Part shown: piece after piece, positions 26,572 to 35,837 of the stretch
Position numbering within the stretch: the stretch's first letter is position 1
Layout of the letters: every line of letters starts with the position of its first letter
Source of the DNA: Acidovorax sp. FHTAMBA
GTDB taxonomy: Bacteria > Pseudomonadota > Gammaproteobacteria > Burkholderiales > Burkholderiaceae_C
Direction of reading: 5' to 3'
Length of the DNA stretch: 64,000 nt
NCBI RefSeq assembly: GCF_038958875.1
Contig: NZ_CP152407.1
Location: 4,223,501 to 4,287,500, forward strand
Position numbers and translations under genes: made by a program
Notes under the pieces: model-generated
What the model saw: only the letters and a program-made list of their open reading frames with translations
What the model was told of the DNA's origin: nothing
The model's database searches: none

Positions 26572-27803
26572 CATGACAGGGTGACCCGCGCAAACTTGCG
26601 CTTGCCCACCTGCACCACGTAGGTACCCGCTTCGAGCTTCAGGCCCTTGTCGCTGACCACGCTGCCCTCCACGCGCACGCCGCCGCCGTCGATCAGGCGA
26701 TTGGCCTCGCTGCCGGACGGCGCCAGGTTGGCCTGCTTGAGCAGCGCACCAATGCCCAGCGGCGCGCCCGACAGGGACAGTTCCGGGATCTCATCCGGCA
26801 CCCCGCCCTTGCTGCGGTTGATGAAGTCCTGCTCGGCCGCATCGGCCGCGGCGGCACTGTGGAACCGTGTGGTGATCTCCTTGGCCAGCATCACCTTGGC
26901 GTCCTTGGGGTTGCGCCCGCTGGCGATCTCGGCCTTGAGCGCGGCGATGTCGGCCAGGCTCTTGAACGACAGCAGCGTGTACCAGTCCCACATCAGGGTG
27001 TCGCTGATCGACAGCACCTTGGCAAACATGGTGTTGGCGTCTTCGGTGATGCCGATGTAGTTGTTCTTGGACTTGGACATCTTGTCCACGCCGTCCAGGC
27101 CCACCAGCAGCGGCATGGTGAGCACACACTGCGGCTCCTGGCCGTATTCCTGCTGCAGGTGGCGGCCCATGAGCAGGTTGAACTTCTGGTCGGTGCCGCC
27201 CAGCTCCAGATCGCTCTTGAGCGCCACCGAGTCGTAACCCTGCATCAGCGGGTACAGAAACTCGTGTACCGAGATCGACTGGCCGGTGGTGAAGCGCTTG
27301 TGAAAGTCATCGCGCTCCATCATGCGCGCCACGGTGTAGCGGGAAGCCAGTTGAATCATGCCGCTCGCACCCAGGGGCTCGCTCCACTCGCTGTTGTAGC
27401 GGATCTCGGTCCTGGCCGGGTCCAGCACCATGCTGGCCTGCTTGTAATAAGTCTCGGCATTCACCTTGATCTGCTCGGGCGTGAGCGGCGGGCGCGTGCT
27501 GTTGCGGCCGGACGGGTCGCCGATCAGGCTGGTGAAGTCGCCGATCAGGAAGATCACCTGGTGGCCCAGATCTTGCAACTGCCGCATCTTGTTCAACACC
27601 ACCGTGTGGCCGATGTGGATGTCCGGCGCGGTAGGGTCGAGCCCCAGCTTGATGCGCAGCGGCTGCCCCGTGGCCTCAGAGCGCACCAGCTTCTTGACCC
27701 ATTCGTCCTGTGGCAGCAGCTCCTGCACACCGCGCAGAGAAATTTCAAGGGCCCGTCCTACACCATCAGAGACCGGGGTTGTTGTAACAGCAGATTGATT
27801 CAT
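26571..27803 (-). CDS. tyrS: Tyrosyl-tRNA synthetase
   Basis: 410 residues, class I aminoacyl-tRNA synthetase charging tRNA-Tyr. HIGH is at residues 63-66, KMSKS at 241-245, and a C-terminal S4 RNA-binding domain ends in YVVQVGKRKFARV. The spacing and the S4 domain match the TyrZ-like short type common in proteobacteria. Start ATG 27803. A repeat copy and a terminator lie between its stop and lysR. Confidence 0.95.
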   Translation of the reverse strand: MNQSAVTTTPVSDGVGRALEISLRGVQELLPQDEWVKKLVRSEATGQPLRIKLGLDPTAPDIHIGHTVVLNKMRQLQDLGHQVIFLIGDFTSLIGDPSGRNSTRPPLTPEQIKVNAETYYKQASMVLDPARTEIRYNSEWSEPLGASGMIQLASRYTVARMMERDDFHKRFTTGQSISVHEFLYPLMQGYDSVALKSDLELGGTDQKFNLLMGRHLQQEYGQEPQCVLTMPLLVGLDGVDKMSKSKNNYIGITEDANTMFAKVLSISDTLMWDWYTLLSFKSLADIAALKAEIASGRNPKDAKVMLAKEITTRFHSAAAADAAEQDFINRSKGGVPDEIPELSLSGAPLGIGALLKQANLAPSGSEANRLIDGGGVRVEGSVVSDKGLKLEAGTYVVQVGKRKFARVTLS

Positions 27804-28008
27804 AAGGGTTTTTTTGGATGTCTAGACAGCATGCACCGCTATACTTCAGCCCACATTGCGTAAGGCGGATTCTAGTAGGCCCGCTGTTTCGACCTGTTTT
27901 TCACCATTCTGTCGAATGCTTGCAGCCTGACAGTCTGTGCTCCAGGCCCCTTCCCGTACCTGTGACGGGTGCGCGTCCTGGAACCACACTCACCCTGGGG
28001 ATAGACCT

Positions 28009-29367
28009 TTGATTCACGGCTTGACCACCGCCAGCTCGGCTTTGCTTGACCGGCTGTCCCGCACGATCCAACAACATCCCAAACGCATCACCGCCGCCGT
28101 CGCAGCCATCCTGCTGACGGGTGGTGGGGGCGCATTCGCTGTGGCGTCTTTTGCGCCCGACCCGGCCGAGCTGCCGGTGCGCATGGTGACCTACCCCGTT
28201 GAATCGCTGGCAGAAAACCTCGTGCTGGGGGAACTGGAAGCGCCGGGTTTTTCGCTGTTCCGCTCCGAGCAGGTGCGCAGCAGCGACACCCCTGAATCGC
28301 TGCTTCAGCGCCTGGGCGTGGCCGACCCGGCCGCTGCCGCCTTCATGCGCAGTGACACTCCTGTCCGACAAAATGTGCTCGGCCGCACGGGCCGCATCGT
28401 TTCGGCAGAAACCACCGATGACCACCGCCTGACCCGCCTGACCGTGCGCTGGGTGCCCGATGACAGCGGCGACTTCCGGCGTCTCGTGGTGGAGCGTGTG
28501 GGCGACAAGTTCAGTTCGCGCATCGAAACCGCCAAGCTGACCACCAGCAGCCGTCTGGCCGGCGGCATCATCCACAGCTCGCTGTTTGCTGCGACCGACG
28601 CGTCCAACATCCCCGACGCCGTAGCCGTCCAGATGGCCGAACTTTTCTCCGGCAACATCGATTTCCGTCGCGCCCTGCGCAAGGGTGACCGTTTCTCGGT
28701 GGTGTATGAAACCCGCGAGGCAGATGGCGAGCCCTTGTCCAGCGGCCGGGTGCTGAGTGCCGAGTTCCTGAACAACGGCAAGAAGCACGAAGCCATCTGG
28801 TTCCAGGAACCCGGTGCCGCCAAGGGTGCCTACTACACCCTCGACGGCGAGAGCATGCGCCGCGCCTATCTGACATCGCCCGTGGAGTTCTCGCGCGTGA
28901 CCAGCGGCTTCAAGATGCGGATGCACCCCATCCTGAAAACATGGCGCGCCCACCTGGGCACCGATTTCGCGGCCCCCACCGGCACGCCCGTACGTACCGT
29001 GGGCGATGGCGTGGTGGAGTTCGCAGGCGTGCAGAACGGCTTCGGCAATGTGGTCTTCGTCAAGCACCGCAACCAGCACGTGACTGTGTACGCCCACCTC
29101 AGCCGCATCGATGTGCGCCAGGGCCAATCGGTGGAACAGGGCGAGACACTGGGCGCCGTGGGTGCCACCGGCTGGGCCACAGGGCCCCACCTGCACTTCG
29201 AGTTCCGGGTGAACGGCGTCCACCAGGACCCGCAGACCATCGTGGCCCAGAGTGAGGCAGCAGCCCCCGTCTCGGCCGCTGCGCGCCCGGCATTCGACCG
29301 TCTGGCCTCCAGCATGCGCATCCAGCTCTCGGCAGCTGCGCTGATCGAGCAAGCCAGCGCGGAGTGA
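28009..29367 (+). CDS. M23-family metallopeptidase (LytM/peptidoglycan DD-endopeptidase)
   Basis: About 452 residues. A single N-terminal membrane anchor (RITAAVAAILLTGGGGAFAV) precedes an opacity/OapA-like linker region and a C-terminal M23 domain. The zinc ligands are recognisable in HLGTDFAAPTG (His and Asp) and HLHFEFRVNG (HxH). It would cleave peptidoglycan cross-links in the periplasm. The start is uncertain: TTG 28009 follows GGGGAT and opens MIHGLTTASS, while GTG 27937 would add 24 residues with no membrane function. It precedes anmK, a peptidoglycan recycling kinase. Confidence 0.86.
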   Translation: MIHGLTTASSALLDRLSRTIQQHPKRITAAVAAILLTGGGGAFAVASFAPDPAELPVRMVTYPVESLAENLVLGELEAPGFSLFRSEQVRSSDTPESLLQRLGVADPAAAAFMRSDTPVRQNVLGRTGRIVSAETTDDHRLTRLTVRWVPDDSGDFRRLVVERVGDKFSSRIETAKLTTSSRLAGGIIHSSLFAATDASNIPDAVAVQMAELFSGNIDFRRALRKGDRFSVVYETREADGEPLSSGRVLSAEFLNNGKKHEAIWFQEPGAAKGAYYTLDGESMRRAYLTSPVEFSRVTSGFKMRMHPILKTWRAHLGTDFAAPTGTPVRTVGDGVVEFAGVQNGFGNVVFVKHRNQHVTVYAHLSRIDVRQGQSVEQGETLGAVGATGWATGPHLHFEFRVNGVHQDPQTIVAQSEAAAPVSAAARPAFDRLASSMRIQLSAAALIEQASAE

Positions 29368-29565
29368 AGTGAAGCCCCCCCTGAGCCGCTTCGCGCCTTC
29401 CCCCCACGGGCGGACGCCGCCAGCGCACGCAAGCGAAGCGCCGCCTACGCGGCGCGGCGGCCCTTGCGCGGCAGCCACTGGCCTCGGCCGCGCCGCTTGC
29501 CTGGGCTTCAGGGCCCCTGGACCTAAGGCTCTTCCGTCCACGCCTTCACAGTCCACACGGCTCCT
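29368..29565. other. Very GC-rich intergenic region between M23 peptidase gene and anmK
   Basis: No gene. It begins with a C-run and a CTGAGCCGCTTCGCGCC motif and contains nested GC-rich inverted repeats (CGCCGCCTACGCGGCG). It looks like a dispersed intergenic element of this bacterial family, but only one copy is in the window, so that is a guess. Confidence 0.4.
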
Positions 29566-30681
29566 GTGAGCGCATCCGAGCTGTACATCGGCCTGATGTC
29601 GGGCACCTCGCTCGATGGCATCGACGGTGTGCTGGCCGATTTTTCTGGCTCGCACTGCGTCGTCACCCACCATGCCAGCGCGCCCTTCGCGCCCGAACTG
29701 CGGGCCGAACTGATGGCCCTCAACACTTCGGGCACTGACGAATTGCACCGCGCCGCGCTGGCAGGCAACGCCCTGTCGCGGGCCTACGCGCAGATTGTGC
29801 AAACGCTACTCAAGCGTAGCGGGCAGCCAGCATCCTCCATCCGCGCCATCGGCGCCCATGGGCAGACGGTGCGCCACCGCCCCCAGGAATTTGACGGCAC
29901 GGGCTATACCCTGCAGCTGGGCAACCCAGCCCTGCTGGCTGAGCGCACCGGCATCACCGTGGTGGCCGATTTCCGCAGCCGTGACGTGGCGGCAGGTGGA
30001 CAGGGTGCACCCTTGGTGCCAGCGTTTCACCAAGGGGTTTTTGGCCGCGCGGGTGAAACCGTGCTGGTGCTCAACATCGGCGGCATCTCCAATCTCAGCG
30101 TGCTGGGCGCCGACGGCAGCGTGCTGGGCTTTGACTGCGGCCCCGGCAACGCGCTGATGGACTACTGGTGCCAACGGCATACCGGCCAGGCCTTCGATGC
30201 GGGGGGGGCATGGGCCGCCACGGGTCAGGTACTGCCAGCCTTGCTGGCATCGTTGCTGGATGAGCCGTTTTTGCACAAGCCACCCCCCAAGAGCACGGGG
30301 CGCGATCTGTTCAACCCTGCGTGGCTTGCCCGCCACCTGCAGCGTTTTGGTGCAGCAAACCCGGCGGACGTGCAAGCCACATTGACGGAATATACCGCCA
30401 GCGCTTGCTCCATAAGCGCCAAAAGCTACAAAATACATAGCAACTACATGGCAGTGTGCGGCGGAGGTGCCCTCAACACCCATCTCATGGCAAGGTTGCA
30501 GGCCGCCTGCCCCGGCATCCGGGTGGTTCCCACTGATGCGCTGGGCCTGCCCGCACTGCAGGTGGAGGCGGCAGCTTTTGCCTGGCTGGCCCACCGGACG
30601 GTGCATGGGCTTTCCGGAAATCTGGCCAGCGTGACCGGCGCCGCAGGCGCCCGGGTGCTGGGCGCCGTTTACCCGGCCTGA
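29566..30681 (+). CDS. anmK: Anhydro-N-acetylmuramic acid kinase
   Basis: 371 residues. AnmK hydrolyses the 1,6-anhydro ring and phosphorylates anhMurNAc in peptidoglycan recycling. LYIGLMSGTSLDGIDGVL at the N-terminus is the family ATP-binding hallmark, and GAHGQTVRHRP, FDCGPGNALMD and CGGGALN follow. The start is GTG 29566. A copy of the dispersed palindrome is read in frame near residues 277-294 (TASACSISAKSYK), just before CGGGALN. A run of eight G lies at 30200-30207. Confidence 0.92.
   Translation: MSASELYIGLMSGTSLDGIDGVLADFSGSHCVVTHHASAPFAPELRAELMALNTSGTDELHRAALAGNALSRAYAQIVQTLLKRSGQPASSIRAIGAHGQTVRHRPQEFDGTGYTLQLGNPALLAERTGITVVADFRSRDVAAGGQGAPLVPAFHQGVFGRAGETVLVLNIGGISNLSVLGADGSVLGFDCGPGNALMDYWCQRHTGQAFDAGGAWAATGQVLPALLASLLDEPFLHKPPPKSTGRDLFNPAWLARHLQRFGAANPADVQATLTEYTASACSISAKSYKIHSNYMAVCGGGALNTHLMARLQAACPGIRVVPTDALGLPALQVEAAAFAWLAHRTVHGLSGNLASVTGAAGARVLGAVYPA
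30394..30446 (+). repeat. Dispersed palindromic repeat, copy g (inside anmK)
   Basis: CCGCCAGCGCTTGCTCCATA then AGCGCCAAAAGCTACAAA, wholly inside anmK and translated in frame as about 17 residues just before CGGGALN. Confidence 0.8.
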
Positions 30682-30708
30682 AAAACAAAAGCCGCCCCTG
30701 GGGGCGGC
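30681..30708 (-). terminator. Rho-independent terminator of erpA
   Basis: GCCGCCCC at 30691-30698 pairs with GGGGCGGC at 30701-30708. On the minus strand the stem is followed by TTTTGTTTTT. It lies 59 bases beyond the erpA stop. Confidence 0.75.
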
Positions 30709-30767
30709 AAATGCAATGCACTGGCACGGCGAGCGGCTTAAACCGCCCGGCTCAGCGAAGACCCATC

Positions 30768-31133
30768 TCAGGCAGAAAAGCTGGAACCACAACCGCAGGT
30801 GGTCGTGGCGTTCGGGTTCTTGATGACGAACTGGGCGCCCTGCAGGTCTTCCTTGTAGTCGATCTCTGCACCCACCAGGTACTGATAACTCATGGCATCG
30901 ATCAACAGCGACACACCATTCTTGGTCATGGTGGTGTCGTCTTCGTTGGTGATTTCATCAAACGTGAAACCATACTGAAAACCCGAGCAACCGCCGCCTT
31001 GCACAAAAACGCGCAGCTTCAGGTCTGGGTTGCCCTCTTCGGCAATCAGGTCCGCCACCTTGGCCGCCGCACTGTCCGTGAACAGGATGGGGGCAGGCAT
31101 TTCGGTCTGGATGTTTTCAGCAACAGCGCTCAT
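30768..31133 (-). CDS. erpA: Iron-sulfur cluster insertion protein ErpA
   Basis: 121 residues of the A-type carrier family that delivers 4Fe-4S clusters to apo-proteins. The three ligand cysteines are in GGGCSGFQ and near the end in TCGCGSSFS. VFVQGGGCSGFQYGF and the C-terminus match ErpA. ATG 31133 is chosen over an extension to 31175. A terminator follows. Confidence 0.92.
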   Translation of the reverse strand: MSAVAENIQTEMPAPILFTDSAAAKVADLIAEEGNPDLKLRVFVQGGGCSGFQYGFTFDEITNEDDTTMTKNGVSLLIDAMSYQYLVGAEIDYKEDLQGAQFVIKNPNATTTCGCGSSFSA

Positions 31134-31193
31134 GAGGTACTCCGGGTTCAATGTTTGCAGTGAATAGTACTGCACACCGCTCGGGAATTCAGA

Positions 31194-31592
31194 TCACTGG
31201 CCGTTTGACGCTAACTTCAGTGGGGGCTTTTCCTCCACCAGCACCGCCACAGGACACATCTGCCCAGCGATCGTCGCGCCCTGGTGCATCTCCAGCGCCT
31301 TGTAATGCACGTTGCCGGTGATCTTCGCCTTGGGTTGCAGCTCCAGCAACTCGGCGGCATGCACAGGCCCCATGACCTGGCCGTTGATGATCACGTGGTC
31401 CGCATGCACCGCCCCCTCCACCCGCGCCGTCTCGGAGATCACGAGGATGCTGGGCTGCTCCGAACCCGCACGGATGTCCCCTACCACCTCGCCATCAATG
31501 CGCATGCCCTCGGCAAAGTGCACATCGCCCTCGATCCGGGTGCCCTGGGCGATCAGGCTTTTGATCGGTGGCTGCTTTTTTCGGGAAAACAT
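31194..31592 (-). CDS. Bactofilin (polymer-forming cytoskeletal protein)
   Basis: 132 residues. The centre is a beta-helical DUF583 domain with repeating hydrophobic/G patterns (IEGDVHFAEGMRIDGEVVGD, VIINGQVMGPVHAAELLELQ). It would polymerise on the inner face of the membrane and scaffold envelope or shape proteins. ATG 31592 (MFSRKKQPP) is the usual start. It sits downstream of a membrane coiled-coil gene on the same strand. Confidence 0.88.
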   Translation of the reverse strand: MFSRKKQPPIKSLIAQGTRIEGDVHFAEGMRIDGEVVGDIRAGSEQPSILVISETARVEGAVHADHVIINGQVMGPVHAAELLELQPKAKITGNVHYKALEMHQGATIAGQMCPVAVLVEEKPPLKLASNGQ

Positions 31593-31743
31593 GGGATGAG
31601 AACTCCTCAAAGTGCGCGGTTTGGTACCGGGCACACGAATACAGAATGGCGCGGAAGGCTGCAGTTGCCTCAGGCACCGTTGAGAGGGCTGCTGGCGCCC
31701 GAATTGCAGCGCCCTCGATTTCCCCCGCACCCGCGTTCACAGG

Positions 31744-32454
31744 TCAATCGAGGGGCATGGCCTGAACGGCTCGAACCGTCGTACCTTCCAGCACGCGGGC
31801 CGTCACGGTTTTTACCACGACGCCGGGTGGCAAATCGAGAACGCCATCAATACGCCGGTACTGGCGCACTTGCAGCGGCTGTCCCTGCGCGGGGCGGGTC
31901 TGGGTCCAGGGCGACCCGTCCTGTGTGCCCGTGAGCACCAACTCCAGCCGTCCATTGAACTCCGGGGCATTGCGGGCGGCCTGGATCACCAGCACCTGCC
32001 AGCGCAGTTGCATTCCTCCCAGCACCTCGGCCTGCAAGCTGCGAATGGACAAGCCTTCCGCCCTGGCGGCCGGGATCAGCTTCTCAAAGAATCCAAGATC
32101 CTCCCGCAACGCCCGGTTGTCCGCCTCGAGCTGGCGGACCTGCGCCATCAGACTCTCCTTGACGGCACGTTCGGCCACCAGCAAGCTCTCCGCCGTGTGT
32201 GCCACCGTCTGCTGCTCCTGGCCTTCCGCGCGCAAACGTTCCAGCTCCGAGCGCAACTGGAGCATCTCGTCACGGGACACCGTGTCCAGCCCGGCAATGG
32301 ACCTCCCGAACTCGAAAGCCCACAGTGCGACGGCAGCACAGAAGCCGAAAACCACTGCCAGCGCCAGCCAGCGCAATGGCCAGGGCAGCGCACTGCGTAT
32401 GGCCACGCGCGGGGCGCTGATGGTCAGCCGGCGGCGGAGCAGGCGAAAGCGCAT
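31744..32454 (-). CDS. Membrane protein with coiled coil (DUF6776-like)
   Basis: About 236 residues from ATG 32454. One membrane helix near the N-terminus (WLALAVVFGFCAAVALWAFEF) is followed by a long coiled coil (MLQLRSELERLRAEGQEQ, then LMAQVRQLEADNRALREDL) and a beta-rich C-terminal region. It is next to the bactofilin gene on the same strand, and such pairs are common in Burkholderiales; a shared envelope role is inference. Function unknown. Confidence 0.7.
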   Translation of the reverse strand: MRFRLLRRRLTISAPRVAIRSALPWPLRWLALAVVFGFCAAVALWAFEFGRSIAGLDTVSRDEMLQLRSELERLRAEGQEQQTVAHTAESLLVAERAVKESLMAQVRQLEADNRALREDLGFFEKLIPAARAEGLSIRSLQAEVLGGMQLRWQVLVIQAARNAPEFNGRLELVLTGTQDGSPWTQTRPAQGQPLQVRQYRRIDGVLDLPPGVVVKTVTARVLEGTTVRAVQAMPLD

Positions 32455-32511
32455 AGGGTCAACTGGCGATTCATCGGGCAAACCATCTCTGTAAAAACCG
32501 CACCATAAACG

Positions 32512-32536
32512 AAAAAACCGCCCGGAGGCGGTTTTT
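32512..32536 (-). terminator. Rho-independent terminator of rplM-rpsI
   Basis: AAAAACCGCC pairs with GGCGGTTTTT around a CGGA loop. On the minus strand the stem runs into a T-rich tail, about 80 bases after the rpsI stop. Confidence 0.8.
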
Positions 32537-32614
32537 CCCGGCAAAGCACGCTGTACAGAGCAGGGTGCTTTGCAGCGGATGCTGCCCGGGGGCAACATCC
32601 TGCAGTGCCACGCT

Positions 32615-33007
32615 TTAACGCTTGGAGAACTGCTTGGCGCGGCGTGCAGAGTGCAGACCGACCTTCTTACGCTCGACTTCACGGGCATCACGCGTCACGA
32701 AGCCAGCTTGGCTCAGGACGGGCTTCAACGATGCGTCGTAGTCGATCAGAGCGCGGGTGATACCGTGGCGCGCAGCGCCGGCCTGGCCGGACTCACCACC
32801 ACCGTGCACGTTGATCTGGATGTCGAAGGTTTCGACATGGTTGGTCAACGCCAGGGGTTGCTTGGCAATCATGATCGAGGTTTCGCGGCCGAAGTAGGAC
32901 TGGATGTCCTTGCCGTTCACCGTGATCTTGCCGGAGCCTTTTTTCAGAAACACGCGGGCGACGCTGGACTTGCGACGGCCGGTGCCATTGTTCCATTCAC
33001 CAATCAT
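32615..33007 (-). CDS. rpsI: 30S ribosomal protein S9
   Basis: 130 residues. GTGRRKSSVARVFLKKG, YFGRETS and the basic C-terminus ending KQFSKR (the tail that contacts P-site tRNA) are diagnostic. It follows rplM by 11 bases, the standard L13-S9 operon. Confidence 0.97.
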   Translation of the reverse strand: MIGEWNNGTGRRKSSVARVFLKKGSGKITVNGKDIQSYFGRETSIMIAKQPLALTNHVETFDIQINVHGGGESGQAGAARHGITRALIDYDASLKPVLSQAGFVTRDAREVERKKVGLHSARRAKQFSKR

Positions 33008-33018
33008 CTCAAGGCTCC

Positions 33019-33450
33019 TTAGATTTCCAGCACTTTGGGCTGCTGGGCGGTGTGGGGATGCTCGGCACCGCCATACACCTTGAGTTTCTTGATCATCGCG
33101 TAGCCAAGGGGGCCCTTGGGCAGCATGCCCTTGACAGCCTTTTCCAGCGCGCGGCCGGGGTGCTTAGCTTGCATGTCGCGGAAGTTCGTGGCCGTGATAC
33201 CGCCGGGGTAACCCGAGTGGCGGTAGTACACCTTGTCCAAGGACTTGGTGCCGGTGACCTTGAGCTGGGCGGCGTTGATGATGACGATGAAGTCACCGGT
33301 ATCGACGTGAGGCGTGTAAATGGCCTTGTGTTTGCCGCGCAAACGGAGAGCAACTTCGCTGGCTACTCGTCCGAGGACCTTGTCGGTCGCGTCAATCACA
33401 AACCACTCGTGCACAACCTCAGCGGGCTTTGCGCTGAAAGTAGTAGTCAT
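33019..33450 (-). CDS. rplM: 50S ribosomal protein L13
   Basis: 143 residues. HEWFVIDATDKVLGRVASEV, YTPHVDTGDFIVIINA and HSGYPGG are diagnostic of L13. ATG 33450 is chosen over an open extension to 33492. First gene of the rplM-rpsI operon. Confidence 0.97.
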   Translation of the reverse strand: MTTTFSAKPAEVVHEWFVIDATDKVLGRVASEVALRLRGKHKAIYTPHVDTGDFIVIINAAQLKVTGTKSLDKVYYRHSGYPGGITATNFRDMQAKHPGRALEKAVKGMLPKGPLGYAMIKKLKVYGGAEHPHTAQQPKVLEI

Positions 33451-33648
33451 GAGTTTTCTCTTGGAAAGAGGGTTTGGCGGGTCCTTTTCCACGGTCGGTG
33501 CTTCTCTGAAGGAAGCCTCTTAGGTGGCGTGAAAGCCTTCGCCGCGGGACCACAAAAGCGCTGCGAAGCCCGCGATTATACGAATTTGGCTGCCCACTGT
33601 GCAAGTTCAGGAACAGAAGGTGCCACACAAAGCATTTCAAAAGCCCTT

Positions 33649-35601
33649 TCAGTTGGTCGCCTGGCGACGTTTTTGTTCTTCAGCTTCGTAACGGCGGCGG
33701 TTTTCCACACAGATCGGCTGGCTGGCCTGGGATGGCTTCTGACATTCCTGGTGAATGCACATGGGGCGCGCCAGAAAACTTGCATCCGCACAGACTTGCT
33801 GAGGGCTGGGTGCACGCGGTGGCGCGGGGCGCGGTTTTGGCTCGGGCACAACAACCGGCGGGGGTGGGGGAGCCGGCTCGTCCTGCACCACCACCACGGG
33901 CGCCGCACGGCGGGCCGTGCGGGGGGCCGCACGGGGAGCGGACGCCACTACCGATGCCTGCGCCGGGACAGAGGCCGCAGCCGCAGGCTCGCTCGCCACG
34001 GTGTCGGCCACCAAGGCGGCAGACGCACTCACCACCGGATCTGCGGGGGGCACAACAGTTGCCACCTCTGCAGAGGCCGGTGCAGCGGGCGATTCTGCGA
34101 TCTCCGTGATGATGTCGTCCCGGGGAGCCTTGGTGCTTTGGGCCCAGCGCAGTCCGGCCGCGGAGGCCACAACGGCAAAAACCGCAACGCCCAGCCACAC
34201 CAGCAGGGGCGTCCGCCGCCCCGCTTTCACAGCCTTGCTGGACGGCCGACCACTCTCACGCTCCGGTTTGCGCGCCCGATGAACAGACGCCTTGCCTGCA
34301 GATGGCCCGTCTTTGCCATCCCCGGCAGGGTCGTCAAAGCGCGAGTCATCGATCGCAACCGTGTCGCCAGCGTCAATGAAGACCGTATCCCCCGCTTCCA
34401 TGTTGACGGTGTCTGGCCCTTCCATCATCACCGTGTCGGCACCGAGATCTGCTGCCTCCGGAGCCCGCAGCCTGTGAGCACCCTCACGCAGAGAGTCATC
34501 TCCCGACACCCTCTGAACGGGCACATGGATCCCCGACACCGCACTGGCGGCAGATGTCACGTCCACTGTGGGAGTCACCAGCCCAGGGCCAGGCTGATCA
34601 GCAGGCTCCACCCAGATATCCCCCAGCTCGCTGCGAAAATCGAAGGTCTCTGTGCCCTCCGGCGCTGAGCTCATGTCCATGAGCTGCAAGAACGCGTCGA
34701 TGCTTTGCGGCCGGTCTTCGGGTTTGAGCGACAGCGACTGGGCGATCGCTGCCACAAAAGCAGCGGAATACTCCACCCCAAACTGGCGCTTGACGGTTCT
34801 TGCCACGCGCGAAAACGACACCATGCGGTCCCGGATGGAGCGCAACGTGGCAGGCAGCGGCGTGTCGTTGCACAGGCAGCCGTGCACTACTGCGGCCAGG
34901 GAATAGAGGTCGCTCCATGGGCCCTGCCGCAGATCTTCATCGCCATCGGAGTACTGCTCGATGGGCGCATAGTTGACCTTGAGGACGGCGGTGTGTTTTC
35001 GGTCCTGATCGTTGATGGCATGGCGGGCAGCGCCCAGATCCAGCAGCACCGGGGGACCGTTGTCCTGCAGAAAAATGTTGTCGGGCGAGATGTCCCGGTG
35101 CAGCGTTTTGCCATCATGCAACACACGCAGCGCGCTCAGGACCGACCACAGCACCTTGCGCAGCCAGATTTCCGGTGGGGGCGTGCGCATCTGGGCACGG
35201 GCCTGCTTGAAGGTCATTCCGCTGTAAAGCGGCATGACCATGTAAGCGGTGTTGTTTGCCTCCCAGAAGCGGAACACCTTCACCAGCGAGGGGTGGTCAA
35301 ACTGCGCCAGCAGGCGCGCCTCGCCCACAAACGAGGCCAATCCGGCTTGAAAGGTGTGCTGGTCCGACGACGATCGGACCCACAGCGACTGCCCCTGTGC
35401 CCGACCCGCCAGTGCCGAAGGCATGTATTCCTTGATCGCCACCGCCCTGTGCAACGAATGGTCGAACGCCTTGTAGACCATGCCAAACCCGCCCACTCCG
35501 AGGAGGGCCAGGATCTCGAATTCAGCAAGGCGAGTGCCCGGTGGCAGCGCATCGACATGGCTGACACCGTTGGCAGGGGCTGGACTGAGACTTGCGTTCA
35601 T
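33649..35601 (-). CDS. Membrane-anchored serine/threonine protein kinase
   Basis: 650 residues from ATG 35601. The kinase domain (about 25-290) has the glycine loop LGVGGFGMVY, the ATP-binding Lys in VAIKEYMP, the catalytic loop HRDISPDN, and DLG in place of DFG (LLDLGAAR), followed by an APIEQY segment. After an acidic, Val/Asp-rich linker with repeated DTV elements there is one membrane helix (about 464-485, LLVWLGVAVFAVVASAAGL) and a Pro/Ala-rich periplasmic tail ending in a Cys-containing C-terminal region. Predicted kinase inside, tail outside. Targets unknown; no phosphatase gene is adjacent. Confidence 0.87.
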   Translation of the reverse strand: MNASLSPAPANGVSHVDALPPGTRLAEFEILALLGVGGFGMVYKAFDHSLHRAVAIKEYMPSALAGRAQGQSLWVRSSSDQHTFQAGLASFVGEARLLAQFDHPSLVKVFRFWEANNTAYMVMPLYSGMTFKQARAQMRTPPPEIWLRKVLWSVLSALRVLHDGKTLHRDISPDNIFLQDNGPPVLLDLGAARHAINDQDRKHTAVLKVNYAPIEQYSDGDEDLRQGPWSDLYSLAAVVHGCLCNDTPLPATLRSIRDRMVSFSRVARTVKRQFGVEYSAAFVAAIAQSLSLKPEDRPQSIDAFLQLMDMSSAPEGTETFDFRSELGDIWVEPADQPGPGLVTPTVDVTSAASAVSGIHVPVQRVSGDDSLREGAHRLRAPEAADLGADTVMMEGPDTVNMEAGDTVFIDAGDTVAIDDSRFDDPAGDGKDGPSAGKASVHRARKPERESGRPSSKAVKAGRRTPLLVWLGVAVFAVVASAAGLRWAQSTKAPRDDIITEIAESPAAPASAEVATVVPPADPVVSASAALVADTVASEPAAAASVPAQASVVASAPRAAPRTARRAAPVVVVQDEPAPPPPPVVVPEPKPRPAPPRAPSPQQVCADASFLARPMCIHQECQKPSQASQPICVENRRRYEAEEQKRRQATN

Positions 35602-35837
35602 GGTGAAAAGGCCGTGGCGTACGTGCTTGCTTCGACGGAGGGCTGTGTGCATTCAGGCGCCAAGGCCCGGCAGTCGCGATCATGATGCATGCCAGACGGT
35701 GTAACAGATACAAAAGGCTTCCTGTCTGCCAAAAACATCACGCGCCCTGGTCAGAGAAGCCCCGATTGTGCCGCGCCCAAGGTACTGGCACCACCCGGGG
35801 CGGCCATGCCCCAGAGCGCAGTCGTTACCATAGGGCC

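Noticed and set aside
33649..35601. DLG instead of DFG as evidence for a dead kinase
   Set aside because: The ATP-binding Lys, HRD and Asn are present, and DLG is accepted in many active bacterial Ser/Thr kinases.
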